From: Gelatoporia subvermispora B
Taxonomy: Eukaryota; Basidiomycota; Agaricomycetes; Polyporales; Gelatoporiaceae
Direction: 5' to 3'
DNA length: 64,000 nt
Assembly (NCBI GenBank): GCA_000320605.2
Contig: KB445794.1
Location: forward strand, 62,001 to 126,000
Part shown: piece after piece, positions 35,001 to 45,245 of the stretch
How the letters are laid out: every line of letters begins with the position of its first letter
How positions within the stretch are numbered: position 1 is the stretch's first letter
Notes under the pieces: model-generated
The model's database searches: none
What the model was told of the DNA's origin: nothing
The model's input: the letters and a program-made list of their open reading frames with translations, nothing else
Made by a program: the position numbers and the translations under genes

Positions 35001-37214
35001 TACAGGGGAGCAGCGAGTGGCTCAATGTCATTGCGGGTGACAATTGCAATGGAGAACTTGGCGGGGGTGGACGTGATAGTTGGGAGCCCGCGTAGCGTAT
35101 CTCTGCTCGCATGTTGCCAACGCGGAGACAGGCTCGGCTATCGCGGATCCCTGTCCGTCAGCTTGACGCGCTGCCTGTTGTGGGCTCTTGCGTGCGTCCG
35201 CGACAGCGATTAGGAACTGTGCGCAGTCGGCTGGCGCGTCAACTGTTTACGACCTGGATCCTGCGGTGGCATCGACCATCGACCGCTGCGGCGATCGCGG
35301 CTGGCGAGAGGAAATGCAACCGACCCCGCACCGGCACACCCGCTCGAGTCCCGACTGACGAGCAGCCCGCCGTGCGCGGTGCAGAGCAGTGTAGCGTAGA
35401 TACAAGGGTTGTGCGCCCGCCCTCCCGGCAGAAGTATTCTCTTGTCTTTGCAAACCAATGTCATCGTCCGGTTTCACTCGGTCCCCGTGTCTTTGATTTT
35501 GCGCGGCATGCATCACACAGCCTGAATTTCAGCTGTCGTAAATCATAGAGCTTTGTTGACGAGCCGTAGGCTCGTCTCCCGGGTTGTTCGGACTGCATCT
35601 GCGTCTAGGCAGCTTTGACAACAAATGACGGCTGTTCCCAACATCACAATAATCGTGCCCGAAAGCATTCCCCCTGTTAGTTGGCTCAAACAGCGGTATT
35701 GGTGTAATTTGTCCACTTCTGGCATCTTCGATAAACCTTACAAACGAACGACACATTCCATACCGTTGGTCGATCCGCCGGGCATTGCTTCGCGGATAAA
35801 TGTGGCAAAAATCATCTCCAATAGTCATCTGTTGTCTCTCTTCTGCAAGTGTGATGAAATCACCTCACATCCGCTGACTACGAACAATCATAGCTTCGTC
35901 CATTCGATCAATATTGCCAAGTTCGTCGCAGCAGGCGCCGTAGAAAACCGCCCGAGGCACGAGCGCGAGGCATCAGAGTTACTCCGTGTACTACTGGGAC
36001 CAGAGCCGCTCCCATGGCCTCCCGCGCTGCACTAGTCTACGCTACGGCATCACAGCTATCCGCAAACGCCGGGCCTCGTGGTCAGCGCGACCCTGCACGA
36101 GTCCTGCCCTCGCGTTCTCCAAGTACCCGGTGTCCGTGCAGGGCAGAATAGCCAAGTACGTACCTCCCACTAATGATTATGTGCCGTGTGCCTTCGGGGC
36201 GACCCTGCTAACCCCGCAAGGGCGCATCGTCACAGTGACTCTATCTGTCGGCCTTGCCAGTTCCCGCCAGCTGCTCGACGCGCCATACGGCACACGTCGC
36301 ACGCGTTACGTGTATGCATACCACTGCCAGTGCTCGCGCCGTACGTGCAGCCACCAGGCACACCCCATAGCGTCCTAGCCTGGGGCCAGGCACTCACGCA
36401 GCATCCGCAGAAGCACCTGGCAGCCTCGCGCTCCTGCAGCGGTAGTGGCGTGGAGAACGGCGCCCACCGCATGCCAACATAGCAGGCGCGCAGGTATTTG
36501 GGTTGCTCCATGCGGCGCCTGGGTGTCTGCGGGCTTCTGGGCACGCTGACGTCTTCCTGTCCCGTACGGGTGTTTCATCCTTGTTCTCTGAACAGGACCC
36601 GCTGTAGATGGACGTCGATTCCGCGCCTCGAGTGGGTGATGGCGGTGAGCGGTAGTAGGCCACCCCATTTCCGCGAGGGTCAAGTGAATACTGTGCGTGC
36701 CCACGTGGGCAGACAAGAAGCTACACAGCTCTGGGTTCTTCCTGTTCTTGTTGTCTTTCTGGTACTGATAGTAGCTGTAAGCGATATGTATCTGCCATTC
36801 AAGCTGGTGCATTTGGGTTCAGCTATCGAGGCGCAGGCGCCTCGAGGTGCTTCTTTTTTGCCATCAGGGGGTTTCATCCTGGAGTAGCTGCCAGCGTTCT
36901 CCCCGATAGTCGCCATGCCGCGACTGGGGGCACTGATCTCGTAGCGGATATGCGGTAATTTGTTCGACGGAGTACGATGCGTCAAACTCAGCTGTGGTTC
37001 ATGAACGAGATAACCAGACTCGCACCCAAATCCTAGATCTCTAAATCTGATCATCAATCTTACACGTGCCACTTGATCTCGATCTCCCATCTCTACCATC
37101 AACTCGCCACTCCTAGCCGCTGTTCTGTGTAGTTTGTGCCCATCTAATTGTTTCCTGCCCCACCCTGCATATCCTATCCTATCCCCAGTTGAGCCGGGAA
37201 CCACTGCTGTGAAG
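32035..37214. other. Long region without recognisable genes upstream of GATA factor and TRIP4
   Basis: About 5.2 kb between divergent genes. The first ~600 bp are probably the long 5' UTR and promoter of the GATA gene. From 32.6 to 36.5 kb GC-rich sequence yields many spurious frames on both strands. The longest (for example 35625-36035 and 36680-37204) have no motif, and overlapping frames conflict. Nothing is called as a gene. Confidence 0.45.
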
Positions 37215-38159
37215 ATGAGTCAAACCCCGTGGGTCAAAAGCAAATCGTTCGTGCTCTCAGACCGCATCCCACCGTCCCACCCAAAGCCACAGTCGGCGTC
37301 CGCCAAGAATAAAGGAAAGCAGGTAGACGCACCGAAGAGCGCAGAAGTGCGCCGGCTCGAGAAGCTCAGAGATAGCTTGAAAAGAGCCACCGGTGCTGAG
37401 AAGGATCCAAAGGGCGGTTGTTTCTGTACAGGTGGGAAGCTTGCTATCCGCTGATTGCGCGTACGGGCCGGGGCTCATCTTGGGGGCTCAGCGAGGGTAC
37501 ATCCTCTGTCTCAATTCACACCGATCTGCCACAGTTGCGGTCTCGTACTATGTGAAGTGCAACAGCCGTATCATGCATGTCCGCACTGTTCCGCCGCGCT
37601 CCTAAGCCCCGCCGCTCGCGGTGCACTCGTCGAAGACCTCGAGAGAAAGATCGTTGAGGCCATCGCGAAGGAGGAGGAAGACCGCATCCGCGCGATCAGA
37701 GCGGCGCAGGAGGCTGCGGGAGCTTTCCCATCACTCGCCGCTGCTTCATCGGGCTCGTCCACGCTGGTGTCGGCCCAGGCACACCCAGTGAACCAGACGC
37801 ACAAGGTGGTCTCGTTGAATACAAAGACGAAGAAGGTTACTATTGCGTCATACGCGCCGTCACAGCCCGTATCAAGAGCGGCCTCGCGCGGGGGCAGCCC
37901 TCACGGCGAACCCACAGACGAGCCAAAACGGGTTCCTCCGCCGTCTCCGGAGGTGCCCTTCGCCGATCGGACGCTCGAATCGCTTCGACCATGGACAAAT
38001 TTGCGCACCGGGGGTGTCACGTACGTCCCACCCCCCAAGGGAACGGGCTCGACATCAGAGAGAGGCTCAGCCGCTAAGAAGCCCAAACGCGAACGTGACG
38101 GCGGCGATGCGTCTCAGGCAAAGACGAAAGGCAAAGAGAATCAGAATCAGAAAGCCTGA
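37215..38159 (+). CDS. RQT4: Activating signal cointegrator 1 homolog (TRIP4/Rqt4), zf-C2HC5 protein
   Basis: Two exons: 37215-37431 and 37492-38159, 294 residues. The intron falls inside the zinc finger and joins CFCTA to RVHPLSQFTPICHSCG; the finger continues LVLCEVQQPYHACPHCSAAL. This is the zf-C2HC5 pattern of ASC-1/TRIP4. It is followed by a long helix LVEDLERKIVEAIAKEEEDR and a low-complexity Ser/Pro region. A KKPKRERDGG stretch near the C-terminus could be an NLS. In yeast, Rqt4 is part of the RQC-trigger complex that splits collided ribosomes; in animals TRIP4 is in the ASC-1 complex. The ASCH domain of animal TRIP4 is not seen, as in other fungi. Confidence 0.85.
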
Positions 38160-38713
38160 TATGACAATGGTGCATACAGTCTCGTAATGTCGCACGGTAC
38201 TGTACTGGTTCAGTCGTGATTGATGAGTATGATCATTTTTGCTGATCAGTTCACACCGTCATGCAGTGATTGATTTGGTGGAGTCGTATCCCTGACGGAT
38301 GGAACTATATTCTGCGTGTTATCACGCCTATGCGACACAGTTCTCTTCGGCATTGAATTTGCGTTGACCCGCTGAACGCGCAGCCTTAAGGTTTGGCACG
38401 AAGGCTGCCAGTGAGCTTTCCTTGACTCCTGACTGTGCACGAGCAAATTAAAACTACTTACGGCCCGTGAGTACGCCCGCATTGTATCCGTCCAATCGGG
38501 CACACGGCTTGGCGGTCCCTGGCCCTTCTCATCTATTCTCGTGGCTCACGCCGCAAGGCAGGAATGTCCTAATCGGCGATGTCGCGGAGTAACAATACAT
38601 CCGAACAGCATCCATTACCGTCCGCTGCATAACGTCCAAGAATAACACTAAGCTGTCCGCTACAGGACGGGACGCATCCTACTGATGCTCTGATAACTAT
38701 CGTTCGCCTGCGT
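38160..38713. other. Convergent intergenic region
   Basis: About 550 bp between the stops of TRIP4 (+) and the coiled-coil gene (-). No gene or repeat is visible. Confidence 0.5.
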
Positions 38714-41536
38714 TCAGCCACCGCCACTGTCCGACTGCCGGTCGCCATTCGTCGCCTCCACGATCATCATGGTCTGCAGCTCTTGGATGATGTCGCGCAG
38801 TTCTGTGAGCGCCGCGTCTTTCTCGTCAAGCTCCGCGCGCGCAAGGGCTAGCTCGCGCTCGATCACCTCCAGTCTCCAATTCGCATCGCTATGTGCACGG
38901 CCCTCGAGCATCGCCGTGCTAAAGGTCGAGTCTAGCGGCGACAGATCTCCTAGAGGCAGCAGCGGGGACGGCGTCTCCGGTGTCGCCGGGGGCTCCAGTG
39001 AGGCCACAGCGGTCTCCAGACGACGCGGGGACTCCGGCAGCGGGACGAGTAGCGAGTCGTCAACTGTTGCAGCCTCCCCCGTGGGCTCGGGCGCACTCAA
39101 TTGCTGCATCGACGCCATCGCTGGTTGCAGTGGTGTCGCAAGCTCCATTGACTGTTCATCTGCGTAATCATCCAACAGCGCGGCTGCCGTTGGGCAATCT
39201 GTCCGCATGCCATCGGCATTTGTGTGGTGCTTCTGCTGCGGCATGCCATGGTCAATGTCGTGTTGGCCAGAGCTAGACCCTTGTGGGACGATGTTCTGTT
39301 GCGCCAGCTGCGACAATGATGCCTTGAGCTCATCAATCTCCCGTTGCATCCGCTCCTCACGTTCCTGCCCGGCTCGTTTGACTTCCGCGAGCTCGTCACG
39401 CAGGGCAGTTTTGGCGTCTGTGACACTGAAGGGCCAGGAGGTACACTCAGTCAAGCTCTCGTTCAAGAATAGCTCGGGCATTTTACCTGGTGGTCTGGGT
39501 CGCTTGGGGACCATGCGGACCCTGGATGCCGGCCTTTAGTTGACTCTCCGTGTTCGCATTGACCACATGCTATTGCACCAGTCGGGCGCCCGCAATTAAT
39601 CAAAACAGAATTAATGCAACGCCGGGCCTGAAACGCACCTTACTCGCTGCCTTCAACATGTCCCTCAGCGAATCACGCTCCGCTCTGAACGCGTCGACTT
39701 CCGAGCACAGATAGGCTACTTCCCTTCTCAGTTCGTCTAGCTCGTGCGAGGGTCCCTCGGCACCGAGAGATGACGGTGGGACTCGAGAGGCCTGGCGGGA
39801 AGGTGCACCGGTCGCTGCAGTGGTCCGAGGAGATAACGCGTACGGGGACGGCGACACTCGAGCCGAACACGGTACCAGTGGCGGGCTTCCTGGCGGGTCC
39901 ATCGGGAAGACTTCCTGCGACGCCCGCGGGTCTGCGTGCGACCTCGCGGGGAAATCAGTCCCGGCGGCGGCGGCTCTGGCATGCGGCGCGTCCTGGTGAG
40001 GAACCCAAGGCGCATCAACTGGCCTTTGTCCGTCTTCCCGCGTGATCTGGTGCGATGCCTGACGCATGGGCGGTGGGGATCGCGCGCGGGTGTCAGAGCC
40101 AGTGCCCCTTCCAGTACGCGCTCCAGACTGGCGTGCGGCCTCGAGCTGTCAACATCCCGTGACTGTCCGGTCCGATTCATAGAGGGCTAGAAGACCACAC
40201 TTACACGCTTATGGAGGTCCTTCACTTCAGCCTCCAGTGCTCGGTTTCGCGTGTTTGCGATTCCTAGGACTTCGACTGCTTCCTCTTGCGTAAATTGATG
40301 GGGCCGACCGCGCCTCGCAAATTCCCCGCTTGGAAGCCCCGCTGGTTCGCCCGCATTGACAGGTTTGGAAGCAGGGCGCATCACCGACGCCGGCCGGGTC
40401 TCCGCGGGCCCCCGCTCGCGAACGCAGCGTCTTACTTCGGCTTCTGGGTGGACCGCGAACGCCTCTAGCTCCGCTTCCCTACGTGCGAGCTGCAGCGCGA
40501 GCGCCAGGATCTCCGCTTCGGCGGCTTCGTGCGTCCGAGCGTGGGCGGCACGCTCCATGTCCAGCTCGCTTCGCAGGCTGGCGATAATCGCACGCGCATG
40601 CATGTGTGCTAGGTCGTCATCCGGGTGGGAGATCGCATCGGCAGACCCCGCTAGAGGTTCTAAGAAAAGTTGGGTAGGGTCTCAGGAAGTCAGGCGTTGG
40701 ATCGTGTGATGGTTTAGGGGCACAGACCAACGGGGCTCCCCAAGTTTATGTGACTGTGGGGCCAAAGCGCATAATCATTCACGAGTTCGACTACGGGAGA
40801 CATTGGGGTACGTAATGAGCAACGAATGTAGCGGCAGGTACGACACTATGTCAACTCAGGGGCTAAGACCCACCTTTCTCGACAAGCTGCAGCACGGCGT
40901 CTCTCATGTCGTCTTTCTCCCTGTCTGTCTCTTTGACATGCTCCATGAGTCTCTGAAGTTTCCTGCTCAAGCGTTCCGAGACCTGTTGTTCGGCCACCAC
41001 CTCACGCGTATGAGAGGCCTGTAGAGCATCCAATGTATCAAGCGTAGATAGCAGCCGAGCTTGTATGTGGGAGGCGTGCGCTATGTACGCGTCTAGCTGT
41101 AAACCAAGTTTTGCTATCTATAGGTTCGGATGGATAAAGCCAATCTGAATTGCCTGAAACTCCCGATCAACTCACTTGCGCGTCCTTTTCCGCAATCGCG
41201 GCCACTAGGGAATCCTTCTCCCTTCCTGCACTTTCCATGCAGAGATCCCAGCAATTTACACTCAGAAATATCCAGATAGATACAATACAAGAAGATCTTT
41301 AGATGTACAGAGGCTATAGATTGTGTACATTGAAATGAATGTCGCGTGGCGTTCTCGACCGTAGCGGGGTTCGATAAGCGTCGCGCGTGAAGAGACGAAC
41401 AAAGAATAAGCGAGGGCACGCCCACACGGACAAATAATGCCAAGCGTATCAAGCGCCGATCTGCCGCGCGCGGGCCCCTCCTTCCTGAAAGTATATATTC
41501 ATCGAGATCATCCATGATTGCGTTTGCCGAAGTCAT
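38714..41536 (-). CDS. Coiled-coil protein of unknown function
   Basis: A multi-exon gene ending at 38714. Recognisable coding blocks, 5' to 3', are: 41536 onward (MTSANAIMDDLDEYILSG); near 41230-41175 (MESAGREKDSLVAAIAEKDA); 41100-40870 (RLLSTLDTLDALQASHTREV, VSERLSRKLQRLMEHVKETD); 40603-40200 (IIASLRSELDMERAAHARTH, LALQLARREAELEAFA); 40070-39640 (HELDELRREVAYLCSEVDAF); and 39427-38714 (KTALRDELAEVKRAGQEREE, ELALARAELDEKDAALTELR). Heptad-rich helices alternate with Ser/Pro-rich linkers, so it is probably a scaffold or filament-like protein. The N-terminal exons are uncertain and the true start could be downstream of 41536. It lies about 150 bp downstream of the MBD4-like gene, on the same strand. 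No family is recognised. Confidence 0.6.
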
Positions 41537-41686
41537 CTAGATCAGTGGCTCGTATCTAAATCCCTTTGAATCCGAGTGTCAGATCTAGTATATTGCAATG
41601 CAAGGTAGTCAGCGGACCTACATAGCACTCCGGTGCAAAACCCGTAAAGGCGCTTGATAATGGTATCCAGGAAAAGCAGAGTGCAA

Positions 41687-42838
41687 TCAGTTCGATTCTG
41701 GAACCAGTCCTGAAATCAATCGTTCCATGGTCTCGAGGCTCAACGGTGCGCCAGGCCCAAGCACTGGATCCCATTCCCGGAGTTTCCGGAATGCCCATTT
41801 CCATCTCTGGGACGTCGATGGTAGTCAGCAACGCTGAGCCATAAGCGACGCTACATTGATGACATACGAGGAATCTGATGAGCTCCTTGTCTGATGGCAA
41901 GACAGCCTCCCAGTCGGCGGCGCCTTCACAGAAGATCCGATACGAGTCCAGCGCGTAGGGCCCGCAGCCCGGTAAGTGAGAGATAGGGGTGGGCGGGTAA
42001 CGCATCTTTGTCAGCCCTATCGAGCCGTTCTCACATGCTACGGTACGCGCTGTGATATAGCACCGTGATATACGAAGTGTACCAGGAATTGGTGGATCAT
42101 CTAAGTAGGCGCGCGAGAGCTCGATGATGCGTCTGCTACGTTGCTTGCCCAGGCCCAGATGCTTGATGAGATCCTCTATAACATCTTTACTCGCTACAAT
42201 CAGTTGTGTCAACATCAACAAGGGACTACAACGTGAGAGGGCGACAAACCCAAAGACATTGCGTGTGGCGTTTTCCAGTGCTCTATGAGATCGAGGAACA
42301 CAGGAACGGAGTGCTTTCCCGCGGTCTTGTTCAGCAGCATTACTGCGATCAAGACTTTCCACGGGTCGTCAGCGACGTGCTCTGAGACGGCAGAAGGCAT
42401 CAGCAACCGGACGCCACACCCACACGCGCCACGAAACTCACCCTGAATGAGGATCGGTTTGGCCAGATATAATCTTCGGTACGTGCTCATAAACACGACA
42501 TAAAAGTTCCGAAAGCATGGACTAATAAGAAGCGGAAAGTGTTTTGTATACAAGTCTGCGTTCGAGAGCAGGCTAGCGCGCCAGGCCTCCTCGTCGTCGC
42601 CACGATGTTCTTTCTGATGTAAAGAGAACGAGAATGTTGCGGCGGGCGACCCGTTGCCACTGTCAGAGTTACCAGCGGGAATATCGAATTTGAAGTCCAG
42701 GTGACCCTTCATCGTCTTCTTTCGCTTGATTTTCCGGTCTGGACTGAAGTATGGTGAAGTAACCGCTGATCTCGATGACCTTTGTTTCTTCAAAGGGGTG
42801 CTGCAGGCGGCATGACTATCCTCAGAAAGCTGACTCAT
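41687..42838 (-). CDS. MBD4-like HhH-GPD DNA glycosylase
   Basis: ATG 42838, at least four exons, stop TGA 41687-41689. The N-terminus is basic (CSTPLKKQRSSRSAVTSPYF). The glycosylase domain begins after an intron that joins ILIQ to EHVADDPWKVLIAVMLLNKT, the MBD4 signature. It continues with EDLIKHLGLGKQRSRRIIEL, SRAYLDDPP and the helix-hairpin-helix LPGCGPYALDSYRIFC, whose Asp is the expected catalytic residue. DKELIRFL joins across the last intron to RWKWAFRKLREWDPVLG. In the family this enzyme removes T or U from G mismatches arising by deamination of 5-methylcytosine. No methyl-CpG-binding domain is present, as in other fungal and plant homologs. It diverges from the coiled-coil gene at 43180. 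Confidence 0.87.
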
Positions 42839-43179
42839 CTTGATTGATATGTAGAGTCGTAGTGGCTAAAGGGTTTGAATCAGAGCAGCATCGTCGAGTT
42901 CGACTCAGCAAATATGGTGTGATGACACGTCCTAAGTCATAGGCGCTAGAGGCGCCAGCGCTGAAGGGGGCGGTAAATTTAAGCGCCTACGAGCGTCGGG
43001 ACGACTCGGCGAGCGCTTTGGGTCCGACAGCCACAGCGAACAAATATTTGTCTCCGGGACCTCAGTCGGCGCTAAGCGAGGCTACGCCTGCGAACCTGAT
43101 CGTCGTCTCTTTGGTCTGCCTTCTAGCTTTGTATTTGCGCGCAGTCAACGTGGATCAGAACTCAACAACCTTATACACC
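42839..43179. promoter_or_regulatory. Bidirectional promoter with a 22-bp element shared with NUP85
   Basis: A 341-bp spacer between divergent ATGs. Positions 43028-43049 (core cagccacagcgaac, then aaatattt) match 48125-48146 on the opposite strand over 22 bases. Both lie 130-210 bp upstream of their ATG in the same orientation relative to the gene. A small palindrome-rich GGCGC/AGCGC segment is at 42940-43015. Confidence 0.55.
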
Positions 43180-45026
43180 ATGGACGTTGCATCTTGCCCG
43201 CCGCTGCGCACTTCCGCCGCGAACGCATTATGGGGTCATCTCCTGAGAAAGGACGTCGCATCGGGATTGTCGAAGAGGGACTCCTCAGCAATTTCGAATC
43301 CTCCGATAGCACCTTCGGACAGAACAGGGACTTCTTTGCGCATCCTCTTGCATGACACCCAAGCGAATCTCGAGAAGTTCTCCGAGCGGGTCAATCTACT
43401 AATTGATGACGTGGAGGGGACGAAGAGAGAAGTGGTCACTGTTCGCAAAGCATTTGAAGACGAGCACGAGAAGCTAATCAATGAGACTACTGACCTAGGT
43501 AAGTTCTCTATCTCCAGTTGACGATATCGGTGAGGCACGGTGTTGACTATATGCGCCCATATGATCATTCTCCCCCCCTGAAATGACCAATAGTGAACAG
43601 ATGCCAGGCGGAAATCCGAAAACATGTCGGTTCCCCCGCTCAGACATCTCTCGTTGAAGACGTCCAGAAAACACTTGCTTCGCTCGACCACAAAGTGAAT
43701 GGGCTCGAGCAAAAGTTGGACGTCCTCCAGATGGTGCACGATGCTGCCCTAGCGCTGCCACACGAACTTACAATATCCATGATGAACAGATGAACCAAAC
43801 GCAAACACAGGCGTTGCAGACGCTTCAAGAACAGCAAGGACAGATGCTTCTCGCATTGGCTCCCCTGCTTCCCCTCGTTCAAGCTATTCCAGTGCACGTT
43901 GAGAATGCTCAAAACCGTGTTGTCGATGTTGTGCAGAACGTTGAGCGCATCTGGAGACTGGCCGATCAGCAATCATCTCGCACAACGGAACAGCATCTTG
44001 TAACTCGGGTTCTTCGTTCACCAAGCGTATCTCGCAGCTCTCCGAGTTCACTATCGGGGTCGAAATCAAGAAAACGGCGGCGACTGGATCAGCATCCAGA
44101 TGACTCTGAAACGCCTTCAAGGACCACTATGGCCTCACCCCATCGGTCTCAAGAAAACCTGGCTCGTCGCCCTGTGTCTTCCGATTCCTCCGAAGAGGCG
44201 TCGTCTGCTCATGAACGTGTAGTCGATTCTAGTCCGTGTCAAAGGTCTCTTCTCCGCGGGAAATCCCGGGGAACATCTCCGGACGACATCGGGTTTTCTT
44301 CTCTTAGCTCTGCACGAACTCAACCGGGCAACCCTGTCAACGCATTATCTTCGCTTGATACTACTCCTGTTTCTGGAGATCTCAGCCCTGCAAATATTCT
44401 TGTCGACTTAGGAAGCCGTCGAACCAGCGGCGCTAACAAGGGCTCCCCGGTTGTACCCAAGACCCCGGCGTCTCTTGGTCGCGCAGAGAAAACATTCGAC
44501 AGAGGCCTTTCTGAATGCTCGTTGCTGGTCATCAGTCAAGACATCACTCATGTCGAACCGACTGTCTCTGAACCCCCTGCGTCTCATATGGTACCCCTTG
44601 GTCCAACGTCAGCTTATAGCTTCTTTGACTCCGCTCCTGAACGCGCTGGGGACCACTGCTCTGATGCATTCGCTGGAAGCTGTTTTCCTCCACAATCGTC
44701 CCCGCTACTGAAGATGCCTCCTCATCGTCTTCAGCAGGGTGGTGTGACCCCATCCCGAGAGCGCTATGGCTCGGAGCCCTTGCATGCACAGTCATTCTCA
44801 GCCCATCGACTTCGGGTCATTGACTCGAGTTTTGCCCTAGGGAAAGTTGTGCAAAAGCCCATGAGCCTCAGAGACCGGCGGGCTTTGTTCTCTATCCCTT
44901 CTGTTGTGAGTCATCTAACAGGGCTTACAAACTACGCACCTCATTCCTCAAGTTCAGCAGAATGAAGGCAAACGGTTTATTGCAATCGATGACGACGATG
45001 ACGCAGAATCCTCCCAATACCTGTGA
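43180..45026 (+). CDS. Coiled-coil, Ser-rich probable nuclear protein, unknown function
   Basis: ATG 43180 (MDVASCPPLRTSAANALWGH); the frame is open upstream but without an ATG in good context. Helical region: RILLHDTQANLEKFSERVNL, KREVVTVRKAFEDEHEKL, then after an intron VNRCQAEIRKHVG, LVEDVQKTLASLDHKVNG and, after a further junction near 43790, TQALQTLQEQQGQMLLALAP. A Ser-rich tail has a likely NLS GSKSRKRRRLDQH. The conserved-looking end SLRDRRALFSIPSV joins through a final intron of about 53 nt to QNEGKRFIAIDDDDDAESSQ and stops at 45026. The acidic terminal motif resembles a protein-interaction peptide. Coiled coil, then NLS, then a short terminal motif is a layout seen in chromosome-axis and recombination proteins, but this is speculation. 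Diverges from the MBD4-like gene. Confidence 0.68.
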
Positions 45027-45245
45027 AGTATGGGATTACTTAGACTCGGTGTCCAACATCAAAGCTGTTGCATGCATCGCCTTTTGTAACACTTCTATGT
45101 GGACAGTTTCATGGTACAAAATGGCGGGAAGACATAGCAGCCAGGGTCTTGACGTATATTATTACTTAGACCCCTTCTACATGATTCAGATCCCCTTTGG
45201 GCACTGGGTCTACCGCAAATTTCCTTGAAAGCAGCTACGAGGAAG

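Noticed and set aside
35625..36482. Plus-strand frames of 98-136 codons
   Set aside because: No recognisable motif, poor agreement between frames, no splice chain.
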